From assembly GCA_024803745.1 (NCBI GenBank), contig JANJXV010000161.1, forward strand, positions 1,624,001 through 1,688,000: 64,000 nt of DNA. The letters are read 5' to 3'. The stretch is from Megascapheus bottae (Eukaryota; Chordata; Mammalia; Rodentia; Geomyidae). Shown here piece by piece: positions 36,005 through 46,948 of this stretch (position 1 is the stretch's first letter; each line of letters starts with the position of its first letter). Below the pieces are notes generated by a model that saw only the letters and a program-made list of their open reading frames with translations, was not told the origin of the DNA and made no database searches. The translations under genes and the position numbers were made by a program.

Positions 36005-37187
36005 TTAGATGGTATGCTGTTTAGGTGCCTTTTCTTTCCCTATATTGCATTTATTTTGGTTTTCTATGTATAGAGCATCTTTGAGAATTCTCTGTAGTCT
36101 TGGTTTTGTTTTGACATATTGTTGCAGCTTTTCCCTGGAATGGAATGCTATATTGTTCCCTCAGTTATGAATGAGAGCTTAGCTGGCTACAGTATTCTTG
36201 GTTGGTAGTTATTTGATTTAAGGGCATGACATATATGCTTCAAGTCACTTCGTGCTTGCATGGTCTCTGCTGAGAAATCTGGGGTTATTCTGATTGGTTT
36301 GCTTTTGTAGGTTACTGATCCCTTTTCCCTGGCTGCCTTTAGGATCTTTCCCTTCGTTTCTATTGATCCAGTTCGGATCACAATGTGGCGGTGGGATGTT
36401 CTTTTCTGGTCAGGTCTGTTTGGGGTTCTAAAAGCTTCTCGTATGTGGATGGGCCTGCCCTTCTGGATATTTGGGAAATTCTCTGAGATGATTCCCTGAA
36501 GTATATTTCCAATACCATTGACCTCTTTCTCCACGCCCTCCTCAGTACCAACTAGCCTGAAATTAGGCTTCCTAATTGTATCTTGGACCTCCTGAAGCGC
36601 TCTCTCATATTTCCTAGATTTGGATTGACTCATTTTCTGTCCTTTATAATACCTAAATTATCTTCAGCCACGGAAATTCTCTCCTCTGCAATGTCTAACC
36701 TGCTATCAAAGCTATCTACTTTATTTTTCATCTCCCTTGCTTCTAATTGCTCACTTTTGATGCCTTGCATCCCTTGTTTTAGATCATGTATGGATTTCTT
36801 TATCTCCTTGATTTCCTTTTGAGTGGTTAGCTCAGTAGCTTTATTTTCTTTGGACATTTGCTGGAGTTTGGTCACGTTTTTATTTGTGGATTCTTTGAAT
36901 TCATCCATCTTTCTTTGAAAAACCTTTATTATGGCCTCCTTTATGGCTTCTTCTTTTTCACTTATCACCTTGTTTTTGCTTTCCTCTTGTTCAGGTATGG
37001 CTTCCTCCATTATCTCTTTCTTTATATTTTCACATTTTTCATTAATGATGTTTATCAATTGCATTTGTGTAGCAATTGGAAGACTCTCCTCTAGGTTTGC
37101 CAGTGACTGTTCCATTGTCTGTTTACATTGGGTGGGGGATGTTGTTTCTTGATTTGACATTTTTCTTGAGTTTCTTGTTCTGCCCAT
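36005..37187 (-). pseudogene. Unit 5 L1 ORF1, broken
   Basis: Coiled-coil part 37187-36630 ends with 'GIIKDRK' at the common deletion. RRM/C-terminal part 36633-36187 ends at the shared TAG. In the stretch beyond the TAG, 'GGAATGCTATATTG' replaces 'GGAATGTTTTTATTG' (near 36145), a unit-specific indel. Confidence 0.92.
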
Positions 37188-37849
37188 TTGAAAATGGGAG
37201 CAAGATTACTACTAAATACGATTATAGTTTTTCAGATATAACCAACCTAGACCTCTGTAGCTGGCAGACACTAGATGTTCACAAGTTTTGATTGGTATTA
37301 TCACTCTTTCTTTTTGTGCACTTACAGACCAGCCTAATACAAACACTGATAAGCGATTTATACCATAAACAATAAGCCTCTCAATCCAATCTCTATTGTC
37401 TTTAAGTCCCTCTGAGCCTAGAGAATAATTAACCACCTACATATACAATATTGCTCAACAGCCATCAAGTGTTGATCCGTGCAGTATAAGGGTTGAAAGA
37501 CGAGCAGAGGTCCAGAGATAGAAAAAAAGAATGAGAGAGGTCAGGGGAGGTGCAAGAGGATTAACGTAGGAGTGTAAGAATATTGTAGTAATGAAGAAAA
37601 GTTATAGCATAAGGATAACTGACATAAGTTGGTAAGTAGGTAGCATATTTGAGTACAAAGTTTGAAAAGTATTAGAATAAAACTTATGGGTTGCTGCACG
37701 ACTAGCTCTTAGCCCAAGCAGTGGCCTCACAGTGGACCATGGGATGGATCTGTTTTTCTTGTCTACGTTGAGGGAAAGGGGTATTTCACAAGATTCAGAA
37801 GCGAAGATTTCAGAAGCAAATGCTGTGAGTGAATTAGCTCGTAAAAAGC

Positions 37850-38053
37850 ATTTTTATTTTCTTTTATCTTTCTGCCAGTCTTGGGGCTTGAATTCAGGGC
37901 CTGAGCAAAGTCCTCGGGTTTTCTCAAGTCTAGCCCTCTGCCACTTGAGCCACAGTGCCACATCTAGATTTTCTATCTATGTGGTACTGAGCAATCAAAC
38001 CCAGATCTTCATGGATGCTAGGCAAGCACTCTACCACTATGCCAAACTCTCAA
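37850..38053 (-). mobile_element. ID-type SINE-a (spacer 5)
   Basis: Positional copy of SINE-a with 'GAGCAAAGTCC' where most units read 'GAGCACTGTCC'. Spacer 7 also has the 'GAGCAA' state. Confidence 0.85.
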
Positions 38054-38293
38054 CCCTGACATAGTAATTATAAAGTCATCATCATCATCATCATATCCAA
38101 ATATCCTTTCTCCTACAAAGAATGAACACTTAACTGTGTCTAATGCTTTTTTTTAATTTCACTAATTCTTCTGTGTTTTTCCCTCTTGCATTTTTTACAC
38201 ATGACAGCAAAGCTAATCATCAGGAAAAAATTGATTAGGATACAGAAACCTAATAATATCCTAGTAGATTGACGTCAAACATATGTGCAAGAT

Positions 38294-38490
38294 GCCCTGT
38301 GTGTTTGACCTAGTGGGAGAGTCCTTGGCTACCAAGCAGTAAGCCTCAGGTTTGATTCCTCATGACCACATACATAGAAAACGCTGCAAGTGGTGCTGTG
38401 GCTCGGTGGGACAGCTAAAGCCTAAAGAAAGCCCAAGAACAATGTTCACACTCTGAGGTCAAGTCCCAAGACTAGCAAAAACAAAAAAAA
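38294..38490 (+). mobile_element. ID-type SINE-b (spacer 5)
   Basis: Positional copy of SINE-b with 'CATGACCACATAC' after the B-box, shared with spacer 6. Confidence 0.82.
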
Positions 38491-39534
38491 TTCGACAAGG
38501 GGCCAAATGCAGGCAGAGAAGGCACTGTGAAGCAAATGTTTCGTAAAGGATGAGGGCAATATTGACCCTTAAGTTTGGATCTTACCTAAGAAAGGCTCCT
38601 TGAGCCTGAGACCAGAGTGGTAGTTGGGCCTAGTGGAAGACATTGGGATTGGACAAATAAGGTGTGCTGTATACTACATCCACATGTATATTGTGAGACT
38701 GGAGGAGAGATTCAGCCTCCAGTATGTCTTTGATGAGGTCTTTTGTGAGCAAGGATCTTTGGTCATTGGGCCCTGAAAGGTGACCCTGCCTCCCTCACAA
38801 TGGAACAGAATATGGAACCCTGGTAACCAAGCCACTGTAACTAACAACCAGCTCAAGCCAGCTCACTTGGCCTGTGGCTCAGGAGGAAGAAAGATGTTGC
38901 TGTGCTGTTGCCAAAGGTCAGGAAACTCGAGTCTCAGGCATGGAAGTTGTGGATGTCTTACTCGAAGATGTACATGCTAGATCATTGCCAAGCCACAAAT
39001 CCAGTATAACAGAACTTTCTCTAAGAAGAAGGCCAGGAAAATCCAGGACAACCAGATGAGGTAAATTTCTAAGAAGAAATGTATTTGACCCCATCATCCT
39101 CCCCACACACTACAACTTTCTTTTTGTTCGTTTTTTTATTGTAATTAGTAAAAGGGTTAGATGATATTTGCCAGATAGAAGGTGCTTTAATTCACATACA
39201 TTGATACCCTTTCACATGTCTTGGTACCCATTTCCCTCCAACCCCACACCCCCCACCCGTCTTGGTTTTCCCCCCTTCCCTATGAAATTTCAAATATGCA
39301 AATACAAATAAATTCAATATATCAGATAACAAAGTGAGATACTATACCAATATGGGATAACCAAGGGACAGCAAGCGAGATGAGAGACAACATAGTACAT
39401 TAAGGACAACAATCATTCATTATATGGCTTTTGTGTCAATATCCTGGAGGTCCTTTCAATTAGCTTCACATTATATGGCCTTATATATGGCCTTTTGCTC
39501 TATTGACAATCTCTGCTAGTAGAGCCCAAGGTTT

Positions 39535-42500
39535 CTACTGATTATGACGAATGAGGGAAACCACTGAGCCTAAGTTCCTTTGAGTCTGGCTTACTTCACT
39601 TAATATGATTTGTTCTAAGTCTTTCCATTTCCTAACAAATGGGGCGATGTCATTCTTTCTGACAGCAGCATAGAATTCCATTGTGTACAAATACCACAAC
39701 TTGTTGATCCACTCATCAACTGAGGGACATCTGGGTTGGTTCCATATCTTTGCTATGGTGAATAGTGCGGCAATGAACATTGTTGTGCTAGTGGGTTTAG
39801 TATGCCCTTGTTTCTGGATTGTTGGGTAAATGCCAAGTACTGGAATTGGTGGGTCATAGGGGAGTTGTATGTTTAGCGTTTTGAGGCACTGCCGCACTGC
39901 TTTCCATAGTGGTTGAACGAGTTTGCACTCCCACCAACAGTGTAGTAGTGATCCCTCCTGACCACATCCCCTCCAGCATCTGTTGTCATTCGTTTTCCTG
40001 ATCCTGGCCATTCTAACTGGAGTTAGGTGGAATCTTAGACTTGTTTTGATTTGCATTTCTTTTATGACCAGAGATGTTGAGCATTTCTTCATGTGTCTAT
40101 AGGCCATTTTTGTTTCTTCTTCAGAGAAGACTCTCTTTAAGTCTTTGGCCCATTTTGTAATGGGATGGGTGTTACTTTGGAGGTTAGTTTTGGAGTGATT
40201 CAATTTTTTGAGTTGTTGATATATTTTAGATATGAGGCCTTGTTCCGTTGTTTGGGTGGTGAAGATCTTCTCCCACTCTGTAGGCTTCCTGATTAGTTTA
40301 CTAGCTATATCCGTTGCCATACAAAAGCTCTGCAGTTTAATGCAGTCCCACTTATCCAGCCTTTCTCTGATTTGTTGTGATTCTTGGTCCTTATTAAGAA
40401 AGTTTCGACCTGTACCAAGGAGGCCTAGTGTATCTCCTATTTCTTCCTTCAGTGTGTCAGCTTTTACCTCCACGTCTTTGATCCATTTGGAGTTAATTCT
40501 AGTGCAAGGGGACAAAGAAGGATCCAACTTTAGTTTTCTGCAGGTGTTTAACCAGTTCTGCCAGCACAACTTGTTGAAGAGGCTATCTTTCTTCCATTCT
40601 ATTTTTTTGGCTCCCTGGTCAAAGATTAGGTGGCCACAGGTCTGTGGTTTAATATCTGGGTCCGCAGTTCTACTCCATTGGACTTCAGGCCTGTTCTTGT
40701 GCCAGTACCAAGCTGTTTTGAGAATTATAGCTCTGTAATAGAGCCTTAAGTTTGGAATTGAAATTCCTCCAGCGCTGTTCTTTCTGCTAAGAAGTGTTTT
40801 TGCTATACGGGGTCTTTTATTATTCCATATGAAATTTTGAATTGCCTCTTCTATGTCTTTAAAGAATGACATTGGGATGTTGATGGGTATTACATTGAAT
40901 TTGTAGATAGCCCTTGGCAAGATTGTCATTTTCACAATGTTGATTCTTCCAATCCAGGAGCATGGGAGGTTTTTCCATTTCCTTAGTTCTGAATTAATTT
41001 CCTTTTTTAGGGTTTTAAAGTTTTCATCTAAACGGTCCTTTACATTCTTAGTAAAGCTAATTGTTAGGTACTTTATTTTCTTTGAGGCTATTGTGAAAGG
41101 ATTTTCTTTCCTGATTATTGCCTCGTTCCTCTCAGTGTTGGCGTAAAGTAAGGCAGTTGATTTGTGAGGGTTGATTTTATGGCCTGCTACCCTTCCAAAG
41201 CTTTGAATCAGCTCAAGGAGCTTGGGAGTAGAGTCTATAGGATTCTTTAAATACAGAATCATGTCATCTGCAAAGAGGGATAGTTTTATTTCCTCTTTCC
41301 CTACTTGGATCCCCTTTATGCTTGCTTCTTGCCATATTGCACTGCCTAGGAATTCTAGTACTATGTTAAAAAGGAATGGAAAGAGTGGGCATCCTTGTCT
41401 CATTCGTGATTTTAGAGGGAATGGCTTTAGATTTTCACCATTAAGTATAATACTAGCAGTGGGTTTCTCATACACAGCCTTTATTACATTGAGAAATGTT
41501 CCACGGATTCCTAGTTTCTCCACATCTTTTAACATAAAGGGGTTTTGGATCTTGTCAAATGCCTTTTCCCCATCTATTGAGACAATCATGTGATTTTATC
41601 CCTGCTCCTGTTGATGTGTTGAATTATATTAATTGATTTGTGTATGTTGAAACAGCTTTGCCTCCCTGTGATGAATCCAGTTTGATCATAGTGTATATTT
41701 TTTTGATGAGTTGTTGTAGACGGTTGGCCAGTATTTTGTTGAGAAGTTTTACATCGAGGTTCATCAAAGAAATGGGTCTATAGATCTCTTTCTTTGATGA
41801 ATCTCTGTCTGGTTTGGGAATGAGGGATATGCTGGCTTCACAGAATCAGTTTAGTAAAGAACCTTCATTTTCAATTTCGTTGAAGAGCTTGAGGAGTATT
41901 GGTGTGAGCTCTGCTTTGAAGACCTTATAGAATTCAGATGTGAATCCATCTGGCCCTGGGCTCTTTTTAAGTGGAAGTTGTCTAATTTCCATTTCTATTT
42001 CAGAGCTTGAAATAGGCCTGTTGAGTTGGGTTAGCTCTTCTTGGTTCAGTGTGTGTATGTTAATAGTCTAGGAATTCATCCATTTCTTCTAGATTCTCAA
42101 ATTTGTTGGCGTAAAGGTTTGAGAAGTATTCCCTCATGATATTCTGGATCTTGGTAATTTCTGTCGTGATATTACCATTTTCATCTGCGATTTTGTTTAT
42201 TTCGATATGCTCTCTTCTTTTTTTGGTAAGATTTGCTAAGGGCTTGTCAATTTTGTTAATTCTTTCAAGAACTAACTCCTTGTTTTGTTGATTCTTTCTA
42301 TAGTTTTTTTTTATTCCAAATCATTTAATTCTGCCTTGATTTTAATAATTTGCTTTCTCCTAATGGGTTTAGGGTTGGTTTGTTGCTCTTTTTCCAGGAG
42401 GTTAATGTGAGACATTAACTAGTTGGTTTGCCATTTTTCCAACTTGCTCTTGTAGGCACTCCACGCTATAAATTTTCCTCTGAGTACTGCCTTTGTTGTG

Positions 42501-43365
42501 TCCCTAAGGAGTTGATATTTGTGTGATCCTTATTGTTAAATTTCATAAACAGTTGGATATCTGTTCTGATCTCTTCGATTACCCATTGTTTTTATTCAAC
42601 AATGTGTGGTTCAGTCTCCATGAGTTACAGGGTTTTCTTTGGTGGAGATGTGTGTTCAGCTCCAATTTGATGCCTTTATGGTCTGAGAGTGTGCATGGAA
42701 TAATTTCAGTGTTTCTGAATCTGTCCAGGTTTGCTTTATGGCCTAAGATGTGGTCTATTTTGGAAAATGTTCCATGTGCTGCTGAGAAAAACGTATATTG
42801 TGGTGTTACTGGGTGGAATATTCTGCAGATGTCTGTTAGATCTAGTTGGTCTATATAGTTGTTCAGTTCTAAGGTTTCTCTGTTGAGTTTTTGCCTTGTT
42901 GATCTGTCCACAGGTGAGAGTGGTGTGTTAATCTCACCAACAATCACTGTATTTCGATCTATGTATGGTTTCAGTGTAAGTAAAGTTTGCTTGATGAAGT
43001 TTGGAGCTCCGGGATTGGGTGTGTAAATATTTAGGATTGTTATGTCTTCCGGGAGGAAAGATCCCTTTAGTAGTATGTAGTAACCTTCTTTGTCTTTTCT
43101 TACTAATTTTAGTTTGAAGTCTATTGTATCTGATATGAGGATGGCAACTCTAGCCTGTTTATGGGGGCAGTTAGCTTGATAGAGTTTATTCCAACCTCTC
43201 ACTTTCAAAAGATGATTGTTTTTGGGTAAGATGTGTCTCTCGAAGTCAGCAGAACGATGGCTCTTGCTTTTTGATCCAACTAGACAACCTATGCCGTTTA
43301 ATTAGAGAGTTAAGTCCATTGATATTGAGAGTTAGGATTGAGAGATATTTATTAGTTCCTACCAT
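39535..43365 (-). pseudogene. Unit 6 L1 ORF2: 684-codon RT/C-terminal frame, endonuclease broken
   Basis: 41589-39535 is an uninterrupted frame from IVSIDGEKAFDK through RT ([10 protein letters not shown]) to [19 protein letters not shown] and the natural stop. It carries changes at conserved sites: 'SRMRQGCPLFPFL' instead of '[13 protein letters not shown]', and Asp-Gly for Asp-Ala. The 9-bp deletion turns 'TLKSLQEGIGD' into 'TLKEEIGD'. Upstream lie the common RT frame change (~41593), the lost base before 'FERINK' (~42270), TGA at codon 40 (43246-43248), and a unit-specific lost base near 42593 ('TTTTTATTCAAC'). Endonuclease motif reads GEINTPLS. Confidence 0.93.
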
Positions 43366-43413
43366 TTTTAAAATCTTTTAGTAGGGCCTGTGTCTTGACA
43401 GTTCTTGTGGTCC

Positions 43414-44597
43414 TTAGATGGTATGCTGTTTAGGTGCCATTTCTTTCCCTATATTGCATTTATTTTGGTTTTCTATGTATAGAGCATCTTTGAGAATTCT
43501 CTGTAGTGTTGGTTTTGTTTCGACATATTGTTGCAGCTTTTCCCTGGAATGGAATGTTTTTATTTTTCCCTCAGTTATGAATGAGAGCTTAGCTGGCTAC
43601 AGTATTCTTGGTTGGTAGTTATTTGATATAAGGGCATGACATATATGCTTCCAGTCACTTCGTGCTTGCATGGTCTCTGCTGAGAAATCTGGGGTTATTC
43701 TGATTGGTTTGCCTTTGTAGGTTACTGATCCCTTTTCCCTGGCTGCCTTTGGGATCTTTCCTTTCGTTTCTATTGATCCAGTTCGGATCACAATGTGGCG
43801 GTGGGATGTTATTTTCTGGTGAGGTCTGTTTGGGGTTCTAAAAGCTTCTCGTATCTGGATGGGCCTGCCCTTCTGGATATTTGGGAAATTCTCTGAGATG
43901 ATTCCCTGAAGTATATTTCCAATACCATTGACCTCTTTCTCCACGCCCTCCTCAATACCAACTAGCCTTAAATTAGGCTTCCTAATTGTATCTTGGACCT
44001 CCTGAAGCGCTCTCTCATATTTCCTAGATTTGGATTGACTCATTTTCTGTTCTTTATAATACCTAAATTATCTTCAGCCACGGAAATTCTCTCCTCTGCA
44101 ATGTCTAACCTGCTATCAAAGTTATCTACTTTATTTTTCATCTCCCTTGCTTCTAATTGCTCACTTTTGATGCCTTGCATCTCTTGTTTTAGATCATGTA
44201 TGGATTTCTTTATCTCCTTGATTTCCTTTTGAGTGGTTAGCTCAGTAGCTTTATTTTCTTTGGACATTTGCTGTAGTTTGGTCACGTTTTTATTTGTGGA
44301 TTCTTTGAATTCATCCATCTTTCTTTGAAAAACCTTTATTATGGCCTCCTTTATGGCTTCTTCTTTTTCACTTATCACCTTGTTTTTGCTTTCCTCTTGT
44401 TCAGGTATGGCTTCCTCCATTATCTCTTTCTTTATATTTTCACATTTTTCATTAATGATGTTTATCAATTGCATTTGTGTAGCAATTGGAAGACTCTCCT
44501 CTAGGTTTGCCAGTGACTGTTCCATTGTCTGTTTACATTGGGTGGGGGATGTTGTTTCTTGATTTGACATTTTTCTTGAGTTTCTTGTTCTGCCCAT
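43414..44597 (-). pseudogene. Unit 6 L1 ORF1, broken
   Basis: Coiled coil 44597-44040, the common ~4-bp deletion, then RRM/C-terminal part 44043-43597 ending at the shared TAG after QPRIL. No extra nonsense codon was seen. Confidence 0.92.
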
Positions 44598-45259
44598 TTG
44601 AAAATGGGAGCAAGATTACTACTAAATACGATTATAGTTTTTCAGATATAACCAACCTAGACCTCTGTAGCTGGCAGACACTAGATGTTCACAAGTTTTG
44701 ATTGGTATTATCACTCTTTCTTTTTGTGCACTTACAGACCAGCCTAATACAACCAATGATAAGCGATTTATACCCAAAACAATAAGCCTCTCAATCCAAT
44801 CTTTATTGTCTTTAAGTCTCTCTGAGTCTAGAGAATAATTAACCACCTACATATACAATATTGCTCAACAGCCATCAAGTGTAGATCCGTGCAGTATAAG
44901 GGTTGAAAGACGAGCAGAGGTCCAGAGATAGAAAAAAAGAATGAGAGAGGTCAGGGGAGGTGCAAGAGGATTAACGTAGGAGTGTAAGAATATTGTAGTA
45001 ATGAAGAAAAGTTATAGCATAAGGATAACTGACATAAGTTGGTAAGTAGGTAGCATATTTGAGTACAAAGTTTGGAATGTATTAGAATAAAACTTATGTG
45101 TTGCTGCACGACTAGCTCTTAGCCCAACCAGTGGCCTCACAGTGGACCATGGGATGGATCTGTTTTTCTTGTCTACGTTGAGGGAAAGGGGTATTTCACA
45201 AGATGCAGAAGTGAAGATTTCAGAAGCAAATGCTGTGAGTGAATTAGCTTGTAAAAAGC

Positions 45260-45463
45260 ATTTTTATTTTCTTTTATCTTTCTGCCAGTCTTGGGGCTTG
45301 AATTCAGGGCCTGAGCACTGTCCTCGGGTTTTCTCAAGTCTAGCCCTCTGCCACTTGAGCCACAGTGCCACATCTAGATTTTCTATCTATGTGGTAGTGA
45401 GCAATCAAACCCAGATCTTCATGGATGCTAGGCAAGCACTCTACCACTATGCCAAACTCTCAA
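45260..45463 (-). mobile_element. ID-type SINE-a (spacer 6)
   Basis: Positional copy of SINE-a with the 'GTGGTAGTGAGC' variant of spacer 3. Confidence 0.85.
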
Positions 45464-45704
45464 CCCTGACATAGTAATTATAAAGTCATCATCATCATCA
45501 TCATATCCAAATATCCTTTCTCCTACAAAGAATGAACACTTAACTGTGTGTAATGCTTTTTTTTTAATTTCACTAATTCTTCTGTGTTTTTCCCTCTTGC
45601 ATTTTTTACACATGACAGCAAAGCTAATCATCAGGAAAAAATTGATTAGGATACAGAAACCTAATAATATCCTAGTAGATTGACGTCAAACATATGTGCA
45701 AGAT

Positions 45705-45904
45705 GCCCTGTGTGTTTGACCTAGTGGGAGAGTCCTTGGCTACCAAGCAGTAAGCCTCAGGTTTGATTCCTCATGACCACATACATAGAAAACGCTGCAA
45801 GTGGTGCTGTGGCTCGGTGGGACAGCTAAAGCCTAAAGAAAGCCCAAGAACAATGTTCACACTCTGAGGTCAAGTCCCAAGACTAGCAAAAACAAAAAAA
45901 AAAA
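45705..45904 (+). mobile_element. ID-type SINE-b (spacer 6)
   Basis: Positional copy of SINE-b with a long terminal A run. Confidence 0.82.
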
Positions 45905-46948
45905 TTCGACCAGGGGCAAAATGCAGGCAGAGAAGGCACTGTGAAGCAAATGTTTTGTAAAGGATGAGGGCAATATTGACCCTTAAGTTTGGATCTTACC
46001 TAAGAAAGGCTCCTTGAGCCTGAGACCAGACTGGTAGTTGGGCCTAGTGGAAGACATTGGGATTGGACAAATAAGGTGTGCTGTAAACTACATCCACATG
46101 TATATTGTGAGAGTGGAGGTGAGATTCAGCCTCCAGTATGTCTTTGGTGAGGTCTTTTGTGAGCAAGGATCTTTGGTCATTGGGCCCTGAAAGGTGACCC
46201 TGCCTCCCTCACAATGGAACAGAATATGGAACCCTGGTAACCAAGCCACTGTAACTAACAACCAGCTCAAGCCAGCTCACTTGGCCTGTGGCTCAGGAGG
46301 AAGAAAGATGTTGCTGTGCTGTTGCCAAAGGTCAGGAAACTCGAGTCTCAGGCATGGAACTTGTGGATGTCTTACTCGAAGATGTACATGCTAGATCATT
46401 GCCAAGCCACAAATCCAGTATAACAGATCTTTCTCTAAGAAGAAGGCCAGGAAAATCCAGGACAACCAGATGAGGTAAATTTCTAAGAAGAAATGTATTT
46501 GACCCCATCATCCTCCCCACACACTACAACTTTCTTTTTGTTCGTTTTTTTATTGTAATTAGTAAAAGGGTTAGATGATATTTGCCAGATAGAAGGTGCT
46601 TTAATTCACATACATTGATACCCTTTCACATGTCTTGGTACCCATTTCCCTCCAACCCCACACCCCCCACCCGTCTTGGTTTTCCCCCCTTCCCTATCAA
46701 ATTTCAAATATGCAAATACAAATAAATTCAATATATCAGATAACAAAGTGAGATACTATACCAATATGGGATAACCAAGGGACAGCAAGCGAGATGAGAG
46801 ACAACATAGTACATTAAGGACAACAATCATTCATTATATGGCTTTTGTGTCAATATCCTGGAGGTCCTTTCAATTAGCTTCACATTATATGGCCTTATAT
46901 ATGGCCTTTTGCTCTATTGACAATCTCTGCTAGTAGAGCCCAAGGTTT

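Larger units (their letters stand above)
31702..37187 (-). mobile_element. Unit 5 L1, inactive, mosaic copy
   Basis: Minus-strand L1 with C-rich 3'UTR tract at 31817-31863. The 3' half carries unit-1 markers ('CCAACTCCACACC', 'CACGACTTTCATCC', 'GTGCAATGTGAC'). The region ~35590-36470 instead carries unit-3 markers. See findings. Confidence 0.93.
37188..39119. other. Spacer 5
   Basis: Usual spacer, (TCA)n near 38076-38094. 'CTTATGGGTTGCTGC' and 'TTTGAAAAGTATTAG' match spacer 1. 'CATGACCACAT' and 'CCAGGACAACC' match spacer 6. No gene seen. Confidence 0.8.
39120..44597 (-). mobile_element. Unit 6 L1, inactive, long RT frame
   Basis: Minus-strand L1. The 3' end 'CTTTTTGTTCG' is shared with units 2 and 7, and the C-rich tract is at 39234-39280. 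It shares with unit 7 a 9-bp in-frame deletion at ~40438-40457. Confidence 0.93.
44598..46533. other. Spacer 6
   Basis: Usual spacer, (TCA)n near 45486-45504. Shares 'AACAGATCTTTCTC' and 'TTCGACCAGGGG' with spacer 1. No gene seen. Confidence 0.8.
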
